Shown here piece by piece: positions 7,557-16,568 of a DNA stretch of 64,000 nt. Both the position numbers and the translations under genes were made by a program. The stretch is from Acidobacteriota bacterium (GTDB lineage Bacteria > Acidobacteriota > Blastocatellia > Chloracidobacteriales > JADJPF01): assembly GCA_016213785.1 (NCBI GenBank), contig JACQZQ010000113.1:1-64000 (forward strand). The letters run 5' to 3'. Within the stretch, counting starts at the first letter, position 1. Every line of letters starts with the position of its first letter. Under the pieces are notes generated by a model, which saw only the letters and a list, made by a program, of their open reading frames with translations, ran no database searches and was not told where the DNA came from.

Positions 7557-7619
7557 TTAAAACCTTTCCTTGAAACTTTTCCTTAAACCTTTCCTTAAAG
7601 CTTTTCTTAAAAGCTTTTG
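7557..7619 (-). repeat. Short tandem repeats rich in AAGGA between two usp genes
   Basis: On the minus strand about five imperfect copies of a 12-14-base unit, consensus GTTTAAGGAAA, run up to the tandem usp start codon. Each copy includes an AAGGA or AAGAA core that resembles a ribosome binding site. The nearest functional site is the AAGG about ten bases before the ATG. Confidence 0.6.
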
Positions 7620-7632
7620 ATTAATTTTTTAG

Positions 7633-8082
7633 TTATGCTGGGCTGTGTTCTGGCTTACGAACAATTTCTACTGAGCATTTAGCATGTGATGCTACTCTTT
7701 GGGCTACTGAGCCAAGTAAAAACTTACTTAAGCCTTTTCTTCCATGTGTTCCAAGGACAATTAAATCAGCATCCCACTCACTAGCTTCTTCAAGGATTTC
7801 TTGTGCTACTAGCCCTTCACGAACTACATAAGAGGTTTTACAGCCTGTTTTTGATAATGTATCTGTTGCGCTAGAAGCAATTTGTTTTAACATTTGTCGG
7901 ACTTCTTCGCGGATTTCATCAAGCTTAAGTGCATATTCACCAGCAGTTATGGATTCTAAAGAAGAATGTTCTAAAACAGATATAACTCTAAGTTCACTAC
8001 CTGTAGGCCAGGGACGTGCTACTACAGCTTCAAGCGCTCTATCACTGTAGTTTGATCCATCGGTAGCAATTAGGATTTTCAT
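7633..8082 (-). CDS. Universal stress protein, single UspA domain
   Basis: A 149-residue UspA-family protein. It begins MKILIATDGSNYSDRALEAV, the usual strand-1 and phosphate-contact region, and ends with GTHGRKGLSKFLLGSVAQRV, the G-x2-G-x9-G-S/T ATP-binding motif, so it is probably an ATP-binding type. Length is normal for a single-domain member. The tandem-domain paralogue follows 86 bases downstream on the same strand and the two C-terminal motifs are similar, consistent with duplication and fusion. Confidence 0.92.
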   Translation of the reverse strand: MKILIATDGSNYSDRALEAVVARPWPTGSELRVISVLEHSSLESITAGEYALKLDEIREEVRQMLKQIASSATDTLSKTGCKTSYVVREGLVAQEILEEASEWDADLIVLGTHGRKGLSKFLLGSVAQRVASHAKCSVEIVRKPEHSPA

Positions 8083-8352
8083 AATTTTCCCTTTCTACTC
8101 AAATAAATTTGAGCTATTGGAAATCTTTCACTCTTTGTTTACGCAAAGGGTATGCCAAGGCTTAAATCATAGATTTAGATAGGTTATAATGCGCTAATTT
8201 AATAAATTGTGGAAATTTTCGCTTTTTGAATCTGAGGAAATTTCCTCACCAATCTTAAAAATACACAAAGTTAACAAATTGTGGTTTAATCTTTGGATAT
8301 TTGTCCCAAGTCTAAAAACTTATTTTATTTACAGAGCAGCTAATCTAATTTA

Positions 8353-9573
8353 ATGAATGAAAATACTAGCTACACTTCTTCTCAGTGGCAGACATTAATA
8401 CTTCTTTCAGTTGCAGAACTTCTTGGAATGACTCTTTGGTTTAGCACTGCTGCAATGTTGCCAGCACTAGAACTTGAATGGAGCTTAAACCAGTCAAGCG
8501 CAACTTGGTTAACCTTAGCTGTGCAACTAGGTTTTGTTCTAGGAACTCTACTAAGCGCTATCTTTAATCTTCCAGATATTCTTAACACTCGCCGCTTTTT
8601 AGTTATATCTGTACTACTAGGAGCTTTATTTAACTTGGTGTTAGCCCTTTTTGCCAGTAATGCTCAAATAGCAATTGCCCTAAGATTTTTAACAGGAATG
8701 TGTTTAGCTGGAGTCTATCCTCCAGCTATGAAAATAATGGCAACTTGGTTTCGCTATGGTAGGGGGCTAGCTATAGGCGTTTTAATAGGTGCATTAACCT
8801 TAGGTAAGGCTTTTCCATATTTAATAAATGCAATAGGTTTTAATAATTGGCGGCATAATTCTCTTTTAGTTTCATTATGTGCAGTAGTTGCAGCAATTAT
8901 AGTGTTTTTCTTTGTTAAAGATGGCCCTTATACTTTACCAACAGCAAAATTTGACCTTAAACAAATAAAGAAAATTATTGCAAATCGTGGTGTAAGACTA
9001 GCAAATTTAGGCTATTTGGGTCATATGTGGGAACTCTATGCAATGTGGACATGGCTTCCAGTAATGCTTAGAGCAAGCTTTAAGGGACAAGAATCAGGCG
9101 CTATTTTAGCCGAAGTTGGGTCATTTTTAGTAATTGGTGCTGGGGTCTTAGGCTGTATTTTTGCAGGGCTACTTGCAGATCGCTTAGGTAGAACTCTTAT
9201 TACATCTTTAGCAATGATTATTAGTGGAACTTGTGCTTTAACTATAGGCTTACTTTATCAAGCTAATCCATTGATTTTATTGATATTAGCTATAATTTGG
9301 GGAGCAAGTGTTGTTGCCGATTCAGCACAATTTTCTACTTGTGTTACTGAACTAGGCGAAGCTCAATATATTGGAACTGCCCTAACTTTACAAACTTGCC
9401 TAGGGTTTTTACTAACTATGGTTTCAATTAAATTAATTCCTTTTCTAGTTGATTTAGTTGGGTGGAACTATGCTTTTATAAGCCTTGCCCCAGGCCCAAT
9501 ACTAGGAACTTTAGCTATGCTCTACTTACGCTCAACCCCTGAAGCAGTAAAAATTGCCCAAGGAAAAAAATAA
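8353..9573 (+). CDS. Major facilitator superfamily transporter
   Basis: A 406-residue integral membrane protein with about 12 hydrophobic helices, the normal MFS size. The first helix starts ILLSVAELLGMTLWFSTAAM. The N-terminal half has TGMCLAGVYPPAMKIMATWF and the central loop between the halves is followed by FAGLLADRLGRTL, a clear MFS loop motif. Overall it resembles the CynX/NimT and NarK-like families, but the substrate cannot be read from sequence. It is followed after one base by a DMT-family transporter gene, so the two are cotranscribed. Confidence 0.85.
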   Translation: MNENTSYTSSQWQTLILLSVAELLGMTLWFSTAAMLPALELEWSLNQSSATWLTLAVQLGFVLGTLLSAIFNLPDILNTRRFLVISVLLGALFNLVLALFASNAQIAIALRFLTGMCLAGVYPPAMKIMATWFRYGRGLAIGVLIGALTLGKAFPYLINAIGFNNWRHNSLLVSLCAVVAAIIVFFFVKDGPYTLPTAKFDLKQIKKIIANRGVRLANLGYLGHMWELYAMWTWLPVMLRASFKGQESGAILAEVGSFLVIGAGVLGCIFAGLLADRLGRTLITSLAMIISGTCALTIGLLYQANPLILLILAIIWGASVVADSAQFSTCVTELGEAQYIGTALTLQTCLGFLLTMVSIKLIPFLVDLVGWNYAFISLAPGPILGTLAMLYLRSTPEAVKIAQGKK

Positions 9574-9574
9574 A

Positions 9575-10567
9575 ATGCAGAACTTAGAAAGCCCTAAAAA
9601 TCAAAAACTGATAGGTTATTTGCTTAGACTTATGGCTGTAATTATTTGGGGTATAGATCCTCTGGTTGCTAAATATGCTCTAGCTCGCTTTGATGGCTAT
9701 TTTATTTGTGCTCTAAGCCTATTTATTTCAGGGCTTTCTTTTTTACCTATAGTTTTTTGGAAAATATTAAAAAATACTAAGTCTGATAATCAAAAAATAT
9801 CGTATCATCCTTTATTTTTTATAATTATTTTATTTGGGGGATTAACAAGCTTTTTCCATTTTATTAGTCTTAATTACACTATAGCTATTAATACAGTGCT
9901 ATTTCTTACTTTTGCTCCAGTAGTAGGTTTATTTATCACGCTAGTTTTTTTAGGCTCCCAAGTAGCTTACTTACAAAGATTCTCAGATAAAATAAAAATA
10001 ATTGCTGTATTTCTTATAGGTTGTATTGGAGCAAGTTTATTAATTACTAATAATAGTAAAGGAGTTTTCTTACAAGCAAAAAATAAATTATTAGGGGACT
10101 TTATAGCTTTTTTAGCAATGCTTTCAGATGTAATTGCTACTCTAGCGCTAATACGCTATAGAAAGCTCTCGCAAGCTTTTAGTGGAAGTGATTTTATGAT
10201 TCGTAGGCAATTTATTTTATCTTTAGTTTCTCTCCCCATTATTTTGCCAAGTTTGTTATCTTTAAGTTTAACTAGTAAAGAACTAGCAGCATTTCTCTTT
10301 ATTGGTTTAGGAACACATACAGCAGCCTATTACTTATCCTATGAAGCTTATAAACGTTTAGATGGGCTAATTAATTATTTGTTTTTTAACATAACTCCAG
10401 TAATTACTATTACCTTAGAGTCATTTCTTTTTGATCTTCCATTATCAGTAAATTTAATATTAGGAACTACTTTTACAATAGCCTCCTCTATTATTGCAGA
10501 AATTGTTAATAGCCAAGCTCAAAATAGGGCTAGTATAACAATTAATTCAGAAGAAAAGTTAGCTTAA
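9575..10567 (+). CDS. EamA/DMT-family transporter
   Basis: A 330-residue membrane protein with about ten hydrophobic helices and two repeated EamA halves. It opens with LLRLMAVIIWGIDPLVAKYALARF, split around the first helix, and the second half has the typical LGTHTAAYYLSYEAYKRLD and final helix regions. DMT proteins export or exchange metabolites such as amino acids. An upstream in-frame TTG at 9554 lies inside the previous gene; ATG 9575, one base after the MFS stop and behind AAGGA, is the better start. Translational coupling with the MFS gene is likely. Confidence 0.85.
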   Translation: MQNLESPKNQKLIGYLLRLMAVIIWGIDPLVAKYALARFDGYFICALSLFISGLSFLPIVFWKILKNTKSDNQKISYHPLFFIIILFGGLTSFFHFISLNYTIAINTVLFLTFAPVVGLFITLVFLGSQVAYLQRFSDKIKIIAVFLIGCIGASLLITNNSKGVFLQAKNKLLGDFIAFLAMLSDVIATLALIRYRKLSQAFSGSDFMIRRQFILSLVSLPIILPSLLSLSLTSKELAAFLFIGLGTHTAAYYLSYEAYKRLDGLINYLFFNITPVITITLESFLFDLPLSVNLILGTTFTIASSIIAEIVNSQAQNRASITINSEEKLA

Positions 10568-10831
10568 TAGTTTCTGGTAAGGCAAAGAAATAGAAACTTT
10601 AATACTTCTTTCTAACTAGGGAGTTTTAACTACTTAGAGTTTTGATTATTTGTATTTTTTCCTTTTTTATTAGAAAGCCAACGGCCTTAGGTAAATTCTC
10701 CTTTCATTTTCACCCAGTATAAATATAATTGTTATCTATTTTAGTTCTATCTTTGTTATTATCAATAAAAATAACTAAAAACCTGATTAAGAAGTCATTA
10801 AAAATCCATTAAGAAATTATTAAGAAATTAT

Positions 10832-11599
10832 ATGATAAATTCTCAGTCTTCTAATTCTACAGAATTTAAGTTAGAACGTTTACTAGTTTTATCTCAAATT
10901 GAAAGATGGCATTTTTGGTTTATTGGAAGACAAAAGTTAATAAAACAATTGCTTAACAAACACCTTAAAAAAGGCTCACTTGTTCTAGATTTAGGTTGTG
11001 GAACTGGTTTTATGTGCGAAACCTTAATAGAGCAGGGATATAAGGTTATAGGTTTAGATAAGCGTCCAGAAGGTATTAAACTTGCTCAAGAAAAATTTCC
11101 TCAAGCGGTTTTTTTACAAGCTGATGCTACTAATATTCCCCTAGAAGAAAACACTATTGATTTAGTTTTGTTATTAGATGTTTTAGAGCATGTGGATGAT
11201 AAGGCTTTATTACAAGAGATTTTTAGAGTCCTTAAACCCAATGGTTTAGCATTAATTACTGTTCCTGCAATGCAATGGTTATGGAGCTATAGAGATGAAA
11301 ATGCAGGTCATTTGCGTCGCTATAGCTTTAAGAATCTTAAAGATGTGCTTAAGAGTGCAAATTTTCAAATGGAGGAAACAAATTATTATCAGTTTTTCCT
11401 TTTCCCTATGATTTTAATAACTAGATTGTTTGGGCGGAAAAAATCTACTATGAGGGATTTAGAAGAAAAACCTTTTTTTATTTTTAACACTCTTATGTGT
11501 TGGGTTAATAAAACTGAGGCTTATTTAAGTCAATTTATTTCTTGGCCTTTTGGTTCATCTTTAATAACAATTTCTCGAAAGATAGTACCTTTTAAATAA
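10832..11599 (+). CDS. Class I SAM-dependent methyltransferase
   Basis: A 255-residue methyltransferase of the Methyltransf_11/UbiE-like type. Motif I is VLDLGCGTGFMCETL, the acidic end of strand 2 is GLDKRPEGIKLA, motif II/III are DLVLLLDVLEHVDD and VLKPNGLALITVPA. Downstream, an aromatic segment (WLWSYRDENAGHLRRYS) is common in methyltransferases of surface-glycan and lipid clusters. It opens a run of seven plus-strand genes with small gaps or overlaps. Its last base is shared with the ATG of the aldolase gene. The acceptor is unknown. Confidence 0.85.
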   Translation: MINSQSSNSTEFKLERLLVLSQIERWHFWFIGRQKLIKQLLNKHLKKGSLVLDLGCGTGFMCETLIEQGYKVIGLDKRPEGIKLAQEKFPQAVFLQADATNIPLEENTIDLVLLLDVLEHVDDKALLQEIFRVLKPNGLALITVPAMQWLWSYRDENAGHLRRYSFKNLKDVLKSANFQMEETNYYQFFLFPMILITRLFGRKKSTMRDLEEKPFFIFNTLMCWVNKTEAYLSQFISWPFGSSLITISRKIVPFK

Positions 11600-12402
11600 T
11601 GAAAAATATATTCTCTTTATTGTTATTTTCTATTGATTCTCATTTAATACTTCAAGCAGTAGAAGGGGGCGTTGAGGCAATAATTGTTGATTGGGAAAAC
11701 CTGGGAAAATCTGCTAGGCAGGCAGGATTAGATACAGAAATCAATTCACATATGTTGTCAGACCTAAAAACAGTTCGAGCCTCTACTAAAAAACTAGTTA
11801 TTTGTCGTGTTAACAATCACCCTAGCGCTACAGCAAAAGAAATAGAGCAGGCTATTGATTGCGGTGTAGATGAAATTTTTTTACCTATGGTAAGAAGCAT
11901 TAAAGAAGTGGAAAAGGTTTTAGAGCAAGTAAAAGATCGCGCTAAGGTAGGAATTTTAATTGAAACCATAGATGCTATAAAAATAGCAAAACATCTAGCT
12001 CAACTACCTTTATCAAGAGTCTATATAGGCTTAAATGACCTTGCTATAGATAGAAAAGCACAAAATATTTTTACCCCATTACTTGATGGGACAATAGAAG
12101 AAATTCGCCATTTTTTTAATATGCCATTTGGTTTTGGAGGACTAACCCTGCCTAAATTAGGTAGCCCTATACCTTGTTACTTACTTATGTGTGAAATGCT
12201 AAGGCTAAATTGTAGTTTTAGTTTTTTAAGGCGCTCTTTTCATAGAGATATCCTACAACATAATACTGTAGAAGGAGTCCAAGAAATACTATTTGCATTA
12301 AAAGATCTTAAGTTAAGATCTAAAGAGCAAATAATTAAAGATAGAAAAGAACTTGAGAAAGTGATCTATACACTTCAAACAAATGAACTTACTAGAAAAT
12401 AA
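11599..12402 (+). CDS. HpcH/HpaI aldolase/citrate lyase family protein
   Basis: A 267-residue protein with the TIM-barrel fold of HpcH/HpaI aldolases. Family hallmarks are visible: AIIVDWEN early, GVDEIFLPMVRSIKEV in the middle, then VGILIETIDA and YIGLNDLAID, which provide the metal-binding Glu and Asp. Members cleave or form C-C bonds with pyruvate or acyl-CoA. Here it sits inside a glycan-type cluster, overlaps the next gene by 20 bases and shares one base with the previous one, so it may build an unusual acid or sugar substituent rather than degrade aromatics. The usual catalytic Arg/His region is divergent, so activity is uncertain. Confidence 0.72.
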   Translation: MKNIFSLLLFSIDSHLILQAVEGGVEAIIVDWENLGKSARQAGLDTEINSHMLSDLKTVRASTKKLVICRVNNHPSATAKEIEQAIDCGVDEIFLPMVRSIKEVEKVLEQVKDRAKVGILIETIDAIKIAKHLAQLPLSRVYIGLNDLAIDRKAQNIFTPLLDGTIEEIRHFFNMPFGFGGLTLPKLGSPIPCYLLMCEMLRLNCSFSFLRRSFHRDILQHNTVEGVQEILFALKDLKLRSKEQIIKDRKELEKVIYTLQTNELTRK

Positions 12403-13333
12403 ACGAGTTTTAGTTACAGGAGCAGCAGGTTTTATAGGTGCAAATTTGCTTATAGAACTTCTTAAGCATAAAGCCTTAGTTTATGCTTTAGTTAAGCCTA
12501 CTACAAATTTGTGGAGGATAAATAACCTACTTCCTAAGATTAATATTTATAAAATAGATTTTAATGATAGGACTAGACTTAAGGAAACCTTAAATAATAT
12601 TCAACCTGAGATAATATTCCATACAGCTTCAATTGGAGGACATCCTAATTCATCAGAAGCATACTTAAATATGCTGCAAAACAATGTTTTAGGAACAGCA
12701 GGTTTACTTGATGCTATTTCTAGTACTTGCGTTAAACATTTTATTCATCTAGGTAGTTCTTTGGAATATGGGCATAAAAATGAATCTCTTAAAGAGTTTG
12801 ACTGCTTAAAGCCTACTACTTTTAGAGGTGTAGTAAAAGCATCAGAAACCTTACTTTGCCAACAATTTAGCCAAAGCAGTTCTGTTTATGTAACAATCCT
12901 AAGACCTTTTTCAGTTTATGGGTATTTAGAACAGCCTACACGCCTTATTCCTACAGCTATTTTAGCCGCTTTAAGACAAAAAGAGTTTCTTTTAACTCCT
13001 AATTACTATCGAGATCCTATTTTTATTGAAGATGTGGTAGACGCATTGTTTCTTTGTTTAGAAAAAACACATACTAGCGGAGAAATATTTAACGTAGGCT
13101 CTTCAAAGCAATGGAGCAATGAAGAAATTGTTAGAATGGTAGAAAATATTTCTCAGCAAAAAATTAATATTAAAATAAGTGATTTTCATAAACGCCCTTC
13201 TGACACAGAATGTTGGGTGGCTAATATTGATAAAAGTAAAAAGTTTCTTGGGTGGCAACCTAAACATACTCTTGAAGAAGGTTTAAGAAAAACTATAAAT
13301 TGGTTTAGAGAAAATACTGGTTTATATACTTAA
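12383..13333 (+). CDS. NAD-dependent epimerase/dehydratase (extended SDR)
   Basis: A 316-residue extended short-chain dehydrogenase. The nucleotide-binding motif GAAGFIGANL is at the N-terminus (residues ~11-20). SSLEYGH corresponds to the Ser region, but where a YxxxK pair is expected the sequence reads TTFRGVVKASETLL: the tyrosine is not present, with Phe or Gly at that position. The C-terminal part has YRDPIFIEDVVDALF and IFNVGSSKQWSNEEIV, typical of sugar-nucleotide epimerases/dehydratases. It overlaps the aldolase gene by 20 bases. The changed active site leaves catalytic competence open, and the substrate is probably a nucleotide sugar. Confidence 0.75.
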   Translation: MNLLENKRVLVTGAAGFIGANLLIELLKHKALVYALVKPTTNLWRINNLLPKINIYKIDFNDRTRLKETLNNIQPEIIFHTASIGGHPNSSEAYLNMLQNNVLGTAGLLDAISSTCVKHFIHLGSSLEYGHKNESLKEFDCLKPTTFRGVVKASETLLCQQFSQSSSVYVTILRPFSVYGYLEQPTRLIPTAILAALRQKEFLLTPNYYRDPIFIEDVVDALFLCLEKTHTSGEIFNVGSSKQWSNEEIVRMVENISQQKINIKISDFHKRPSDTECWVANIDKSKKFLGWQPKHTLEEGLRKTINWFRENTGLYT

Positions 13334-13380
13334 TCTTAAGTATTTAATATTTTAGAAAAGCAATTTATTAATAAATATTT

Positions 13381-14166
13381 ATGAATCAATCCAAACTACA
13401 ACTAAGCATTGTACTGCCTGTATATAAAAATGCTGAAGTCCTAGAAGAGCTTTTTGAAAAACTTAAACAAGCTTTATTAAAACTTGGTGTTTTGTATGAA
13501 GTAATTTTTATAAATGATTCTTGCCCTGAAAACTCCTTAAGTATATTAAAAGGTTTAGGAGATAAAAACCCTGAAATAATAATTTTAGATCTTAAAAAAA
13601 ATGTAGGGCAAAACAGGGCTATTCTAAGTGGTTTAAGCCAAGCAAGAGGAGAGTTTATAGTGATAATGGATGCAGATCTTCAAGATCCTCCTGAGGCTAT
13701 TGCTTTGTTATTTGATAAAATAAAAGAAGGCTATGCAGTAGTTTTTGCTGGCAGACGAGGAAAATATCAATCTAATCTTAGGCTTTTGACCTCTCATTTA
13801 TTTAAGACATTTCTTTCTTTAATTTCTAATTTACCTAAAGATGCAGGTATTTTTCTAATAATGAATAGGCAAATCCAAGAGTATCTTTTAAGCTTTCAAG
13901 AACCCTATCCTTATGTAGTAGGAATGATAGCTTGTAGTAAATTACCACTTATATCTATTCCTATAACACGTAATAAACGTCCTAGAGGAAAATCAGCCTA
14001 TAGTTCTTGGAAACGCTTTAAGCTAGGTTTTTCATCATCTATCAAGGTAATAAAATGGAGATATTTTCCTAAGCTTGGGAAATCTCATCAAAATATCTAT
14101 CAAAATGATATTAAAACCCACATTAGTAACAGTTTACGCCCAAGGAATATTTATGAAACAAGATAA
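13381..14166 (+). CDS. Family 2 glycosyltransferase (DPM1/ArnC-like, no membrane tail)
   Basis: A 261-residue GT-A enzyme. Motifs: LSIVLPVYKNAEVLEEL, FINDSCPENSL (donor-binding Asp), NVGQNRAILSGLSQARGEFIVIMDADLQDPPE with its DAD metal site (shown here split), and the acceptor-end RGKSAYSSWKRFKL. This is the pattern of polyprenyl-phosphate glycosyltransferases such as GtrB, ArnC and DPM1. Those usually have two C-terminal membrane helices; here the protein ends shortly after the last motif, so it is soluble or peripheral. Its last 14 bases overlap the next gene, where a short Lys/Asn-rich tail replaces the helices, possibly the result of truncation. Confidence 0.8.
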   Translation: MNQSKLQLSIVLPVYKNAEVLEELFEKLKQALLKLGVLYEVIFINDSCPENSLSILKGLGDKNPEIIILDLKKNVGQNRAILSGLSQARGEFIVIMDADLQDPPEAIALLFDKIKEGYAVVFAGRRGKYQSNLRLLTSHLFKTFLSLISNLPKDAGIFLIMNRQIQEYLLSFQEPYPYVVGMIACSKLPLISIPITRNKRPRGKSAYSSWKRFKLGFSSSIKVIKWRYFPKLGKSHQNIYQNDIKTHISNSLRPRNIYETR

Positions 14167-14887
14167 TTTTTTAAATTTTGAAGAGCACAATACACGCCAA
14201 ATTCGTTATTTTGAAAAAATAATTAAACCTAGTATGGTGCCTAGTAATTCACCATACTTAAAACGCCAAATCAATGAATTGCTACAATTTGCTGGTATAT
14301 CCAAACAAGACCACATTCTAGAGATAGGTTGTGGAATGGGGCGTTACACTTTGTTATTAGCACAAGAAAATCTAAAAGTTGAAGGCTTAGACCTCTCATC
14401 TGTATTATTAGAGCGCTTGCAAAATTTTAACAATAATAGATTTAATATTTCTTTACACTGTTCAGATATAAGTAATCCTCCTAGAGAGCTAATAGAAAAA
14501 TTTGATGTAATAGTAGGTTTTTTTATGCTACATCATTTGCATGATCTTAATAGTAGTTTTACTGGCATATCCCGTTTATTAAAGCCTAATGGTAGAGTTG
14601 TTTTTCTTGAGCCTAATCCTTTTAACCCTCTCTACTACTTACAAATTCTGCTTACTCCTAATATGACTTGGGAAGGTGATAAGGGAATTGTAAAAATGCG
14701 CCCAAAACTAATATCTCAAGCTATGCAAAATGCAGGTATAAGTGATTTTGCTATGTCTCGTTTTGGCTTTTTCCCTCCTTTTATAGCTAATAGTAGTTTA
14801 GGAATGTCTTTAGAGCCTATTTTAGAGAGAGTGCCTATTTGGAAAGCATTTTTGCCCTTTCAGCTTTTTAGAGGGAAAAAATTATGA
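14153..14887 (+). CDS. Class I SAM-dependent methyltransferase
   Basis: A 244-residue methyltransferase. The start at 14153 (MKQDNFLNFEEHN) is chosen because AAGGA precedes it; an earlier in-frame ATG at 14075 would extend deep into the glycosyltransferase gene. Motif I is ILEIGCGMGRYTLLL, strand 2 ends GLDLSSVLLERL, motif II is FDVIVGFFMLHHLHD and motif III LLKPNGRVVFLEPNP. The LEPN segment is common in sugar or lipid methyltransferases. The stop codon overlaps the start of the following membrane protein by four bases (ATGA), so translation is coupled. Confidence 0.83.
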   Translation: MKQDNFLNFEEHNTRQIRYFEKIIKPSMVPSNSPYLKRQINELLQFAGISKQDHILEIGCGMGRYTLLLAQENLKVEGLDLSSVLLERLQNFNNNRFNISLHCSDISNPPRELIEKFDVIVGFFMLHHLHDLNSSFTGISRLLKPNGRVVFLEPNPFNPLYYLQILLTPNMTWEGDKGIVKMRPKLISQAMQNAGISDFAMSRFGFFPPFIANSSLGMSLEPILERVPIWKAFLPFQLFRGKKL

Positions 14888-16533
14888 ATGAGTCTTTAGA
14901 AAACCCTACTTTAGAGCTTTCTAATAATGATTCTGAAAATAATAAAACCTTTAATCAAACACCTATAACTTTAAGAGTATATTTTATAGAGAACTTTTAT
15001 TGGTTTGTTATTGGTTTTGTTATTTTTATCCTTAGCTTTTTTGCTAATATTGCTTCTGGTTACAATCCAGCTGATGAAGCTTGGTTTTTACAAGTATTAA
15101 GCCGAATAAATTCTGGTGAAATTTTATATAAAGATATTTCTTATGGCGTAACTCCTTTAGCCTTGTATATTACGGCTATTTTTACATATATTTTTGGTAT
15201 AGAACTATTAGTTATTAAAATCTTAGGATCTATAATTTTTACAATAAGTACTTTATTAGTAGTACATATAGCAAAAAAACTAGGGCTAAAGACAAGTTCT
15301 ATTACAGCTTTAGCCTTTGTTCTTCTTACATATACTATTGCTAGTCCATACTCGCTTGGTGCACTCTATACGCCATTAGCCAATTTATTTTTTTTAAGTA
15401 GTTTTACTTTTACTCTAAATTGGCAAAAAGCTAAAGACCAAAACCAGCCTGATAAAAAGCTTCTGATAAATCTGGTTATAGCTGGAATTTTTGCTGGTTT
15501 TTGTTTTATGTCAAAGCAAAACATAGGCATCTATCTTCTAACTGCTTTACTCGCAGTTGTAGCTATTAATTATAAAAGTAATTTGTTTAGCAGAAATTCA
15601 TTAGTTTCTTTTAGTATTATTTTATTTATTTTTGCACTAGTATCCGCACTAGTTTCTTTACCTATTTTAGTATCTGGTGGAATGGAAAAATTTATCTATT
15701 ATAGCTTTTTTAATAAAACAACTTATCTTGCTAAATCAAGTATATCTTATTTTACACAACTTTCTAAGCTACTCTCTTTGTTAGAAGTACCTCTAGAAAA
15801 TATTTCAGCTATAATAGAAAACTTTCGTTTTCTATTACCTTTATTAGCTTTTATATCTCTATTACTTGTAATAGCTAAAGCTGATGATAGTCAAAATAAC
15901 TTTAATGTAACTATCACTATTTTTTTTGTTGCATCTTTTTTAGGAGTATTTCCACGTGTTGATATAGCACACTTAAGTCCAACATTACCTGTTATTATAT
16001 TAGCACTATTTTATTGTTTAGATTACCTTTTAGAAGCAGAAATATATAAAACATTATCTACCATTATTTCAAGTGTTTATATTTTGTTTTTACTAAGTAT
16101 TTTACTTGGCTATAAACAACTTTTTTTCTCTCCAGACTCTCAATTTTCATCTCTACCTCACTTTCAAGGAATTTTAATTGATAAAATAGGAGAAAATAAT
16201 TCAGAAAAGATAGTAGAAATGTTTTCTCCTTATAAAGAGTCAAAAGAAACTTTTTTAATTAGTCCCTCTGCTGGATTTTATTATTTAATATCAGGCTTAA
16301 AAAATCCTACTCCTTTTGATTACCCATTAATAACTACACTTGGAGCCAAAGGTGAACAAGAAGTTATTGCTGCTATTAGTGAAAAGAAAATCAAGCATGT
16401 TTGGATAGAAAACTCTAAGGCAACAATTTACCTTGAAAACTTAAAAGCTACGGCATTAATTAATTATATTGAAACCAATATGGTTAAAACTAAAGCTAGT
16501 GGTGCTTTTACACTTTATTCGCTAGAACCATAA
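14884..16533 (+). CDS. GT-C fold membrane glycosyltransferase (PMT/ArnT-like)
   Basis: A 549-residue protein with about ten to twelve transmembrane helices. The first periplasmic loop contains YNPADEAWFLQVLSRINSGE and LYKDISYGVTPLALYI, the acidic loop plus YxxGxxPL-like pattern of dolichyl/undecaprenyl-phosphate sugar transferases (GT39/GT83, ArnT and PMT). The Asp/Glu in the ADEAW segment matches the catalytic acid position. The C-terminal ~130 residues are soluble and presumably periplasmic. With the adjacent GT2 enzyme, which could make the lipid-linked sugar donor, it suggests sugar transfer to lipid or protein outside the cytoplasmic membrane. Confidence 0.75.
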   Translation: MNESLENPTLELSNNDSENNKTFNQTPITLRVYFIENFYWFVIGFVIFILSFFANIASGYNPADEAWFLQVLSRINSGEILYKDISYGVTPLALYITAIFTYIFGIELLVIKILGSIIFTISTLLVVHIAKKLGLKTSSITALAFVLLTYTIASPYSLGALYTPLANLFFLSSFTFTLNWQKAKDQNQPDKKLLINLVIAGIFAGFCFMSKQNIGIYLLTALLAVVAINYKSNLFSRNSLVSFSIILFIFALVSALVSLPILVSGGMEKFIYYSFFNKTTYLAKSSISYFTQLSKLLSLLEVPLENISAIIENFRFLLPLLAFISLLLVIAKADDSQNNFNVTITIFFVASFLGVFPRVDIAHLSPTLPVIILALFYCLDYLLEAEIYKTLSTIISSVYILFLLSILLGYKQLFFSPDSQFSSLPHFQGILIDKIGENNSEKIVEMFSPYKESKETFLISPSAGFYYLISGLKNPTPFDYPLITTLGAKGEQEVIAAISEKKIKHVWIENSKATIYLENLKATALINYIETNMVKTKASGAFTLYSLEP

Positions 16534-16568
16534 CTTATAAGGTTAAAGTAGGTTAGGAGAAATGCTAG

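Noticed and set aside
10569-10598. Terminator after the DMT transporter (AGTTTCT/AGAAACT)
   Set aside because: Seven AT-rich pairs with a weak T-run; not convincing.
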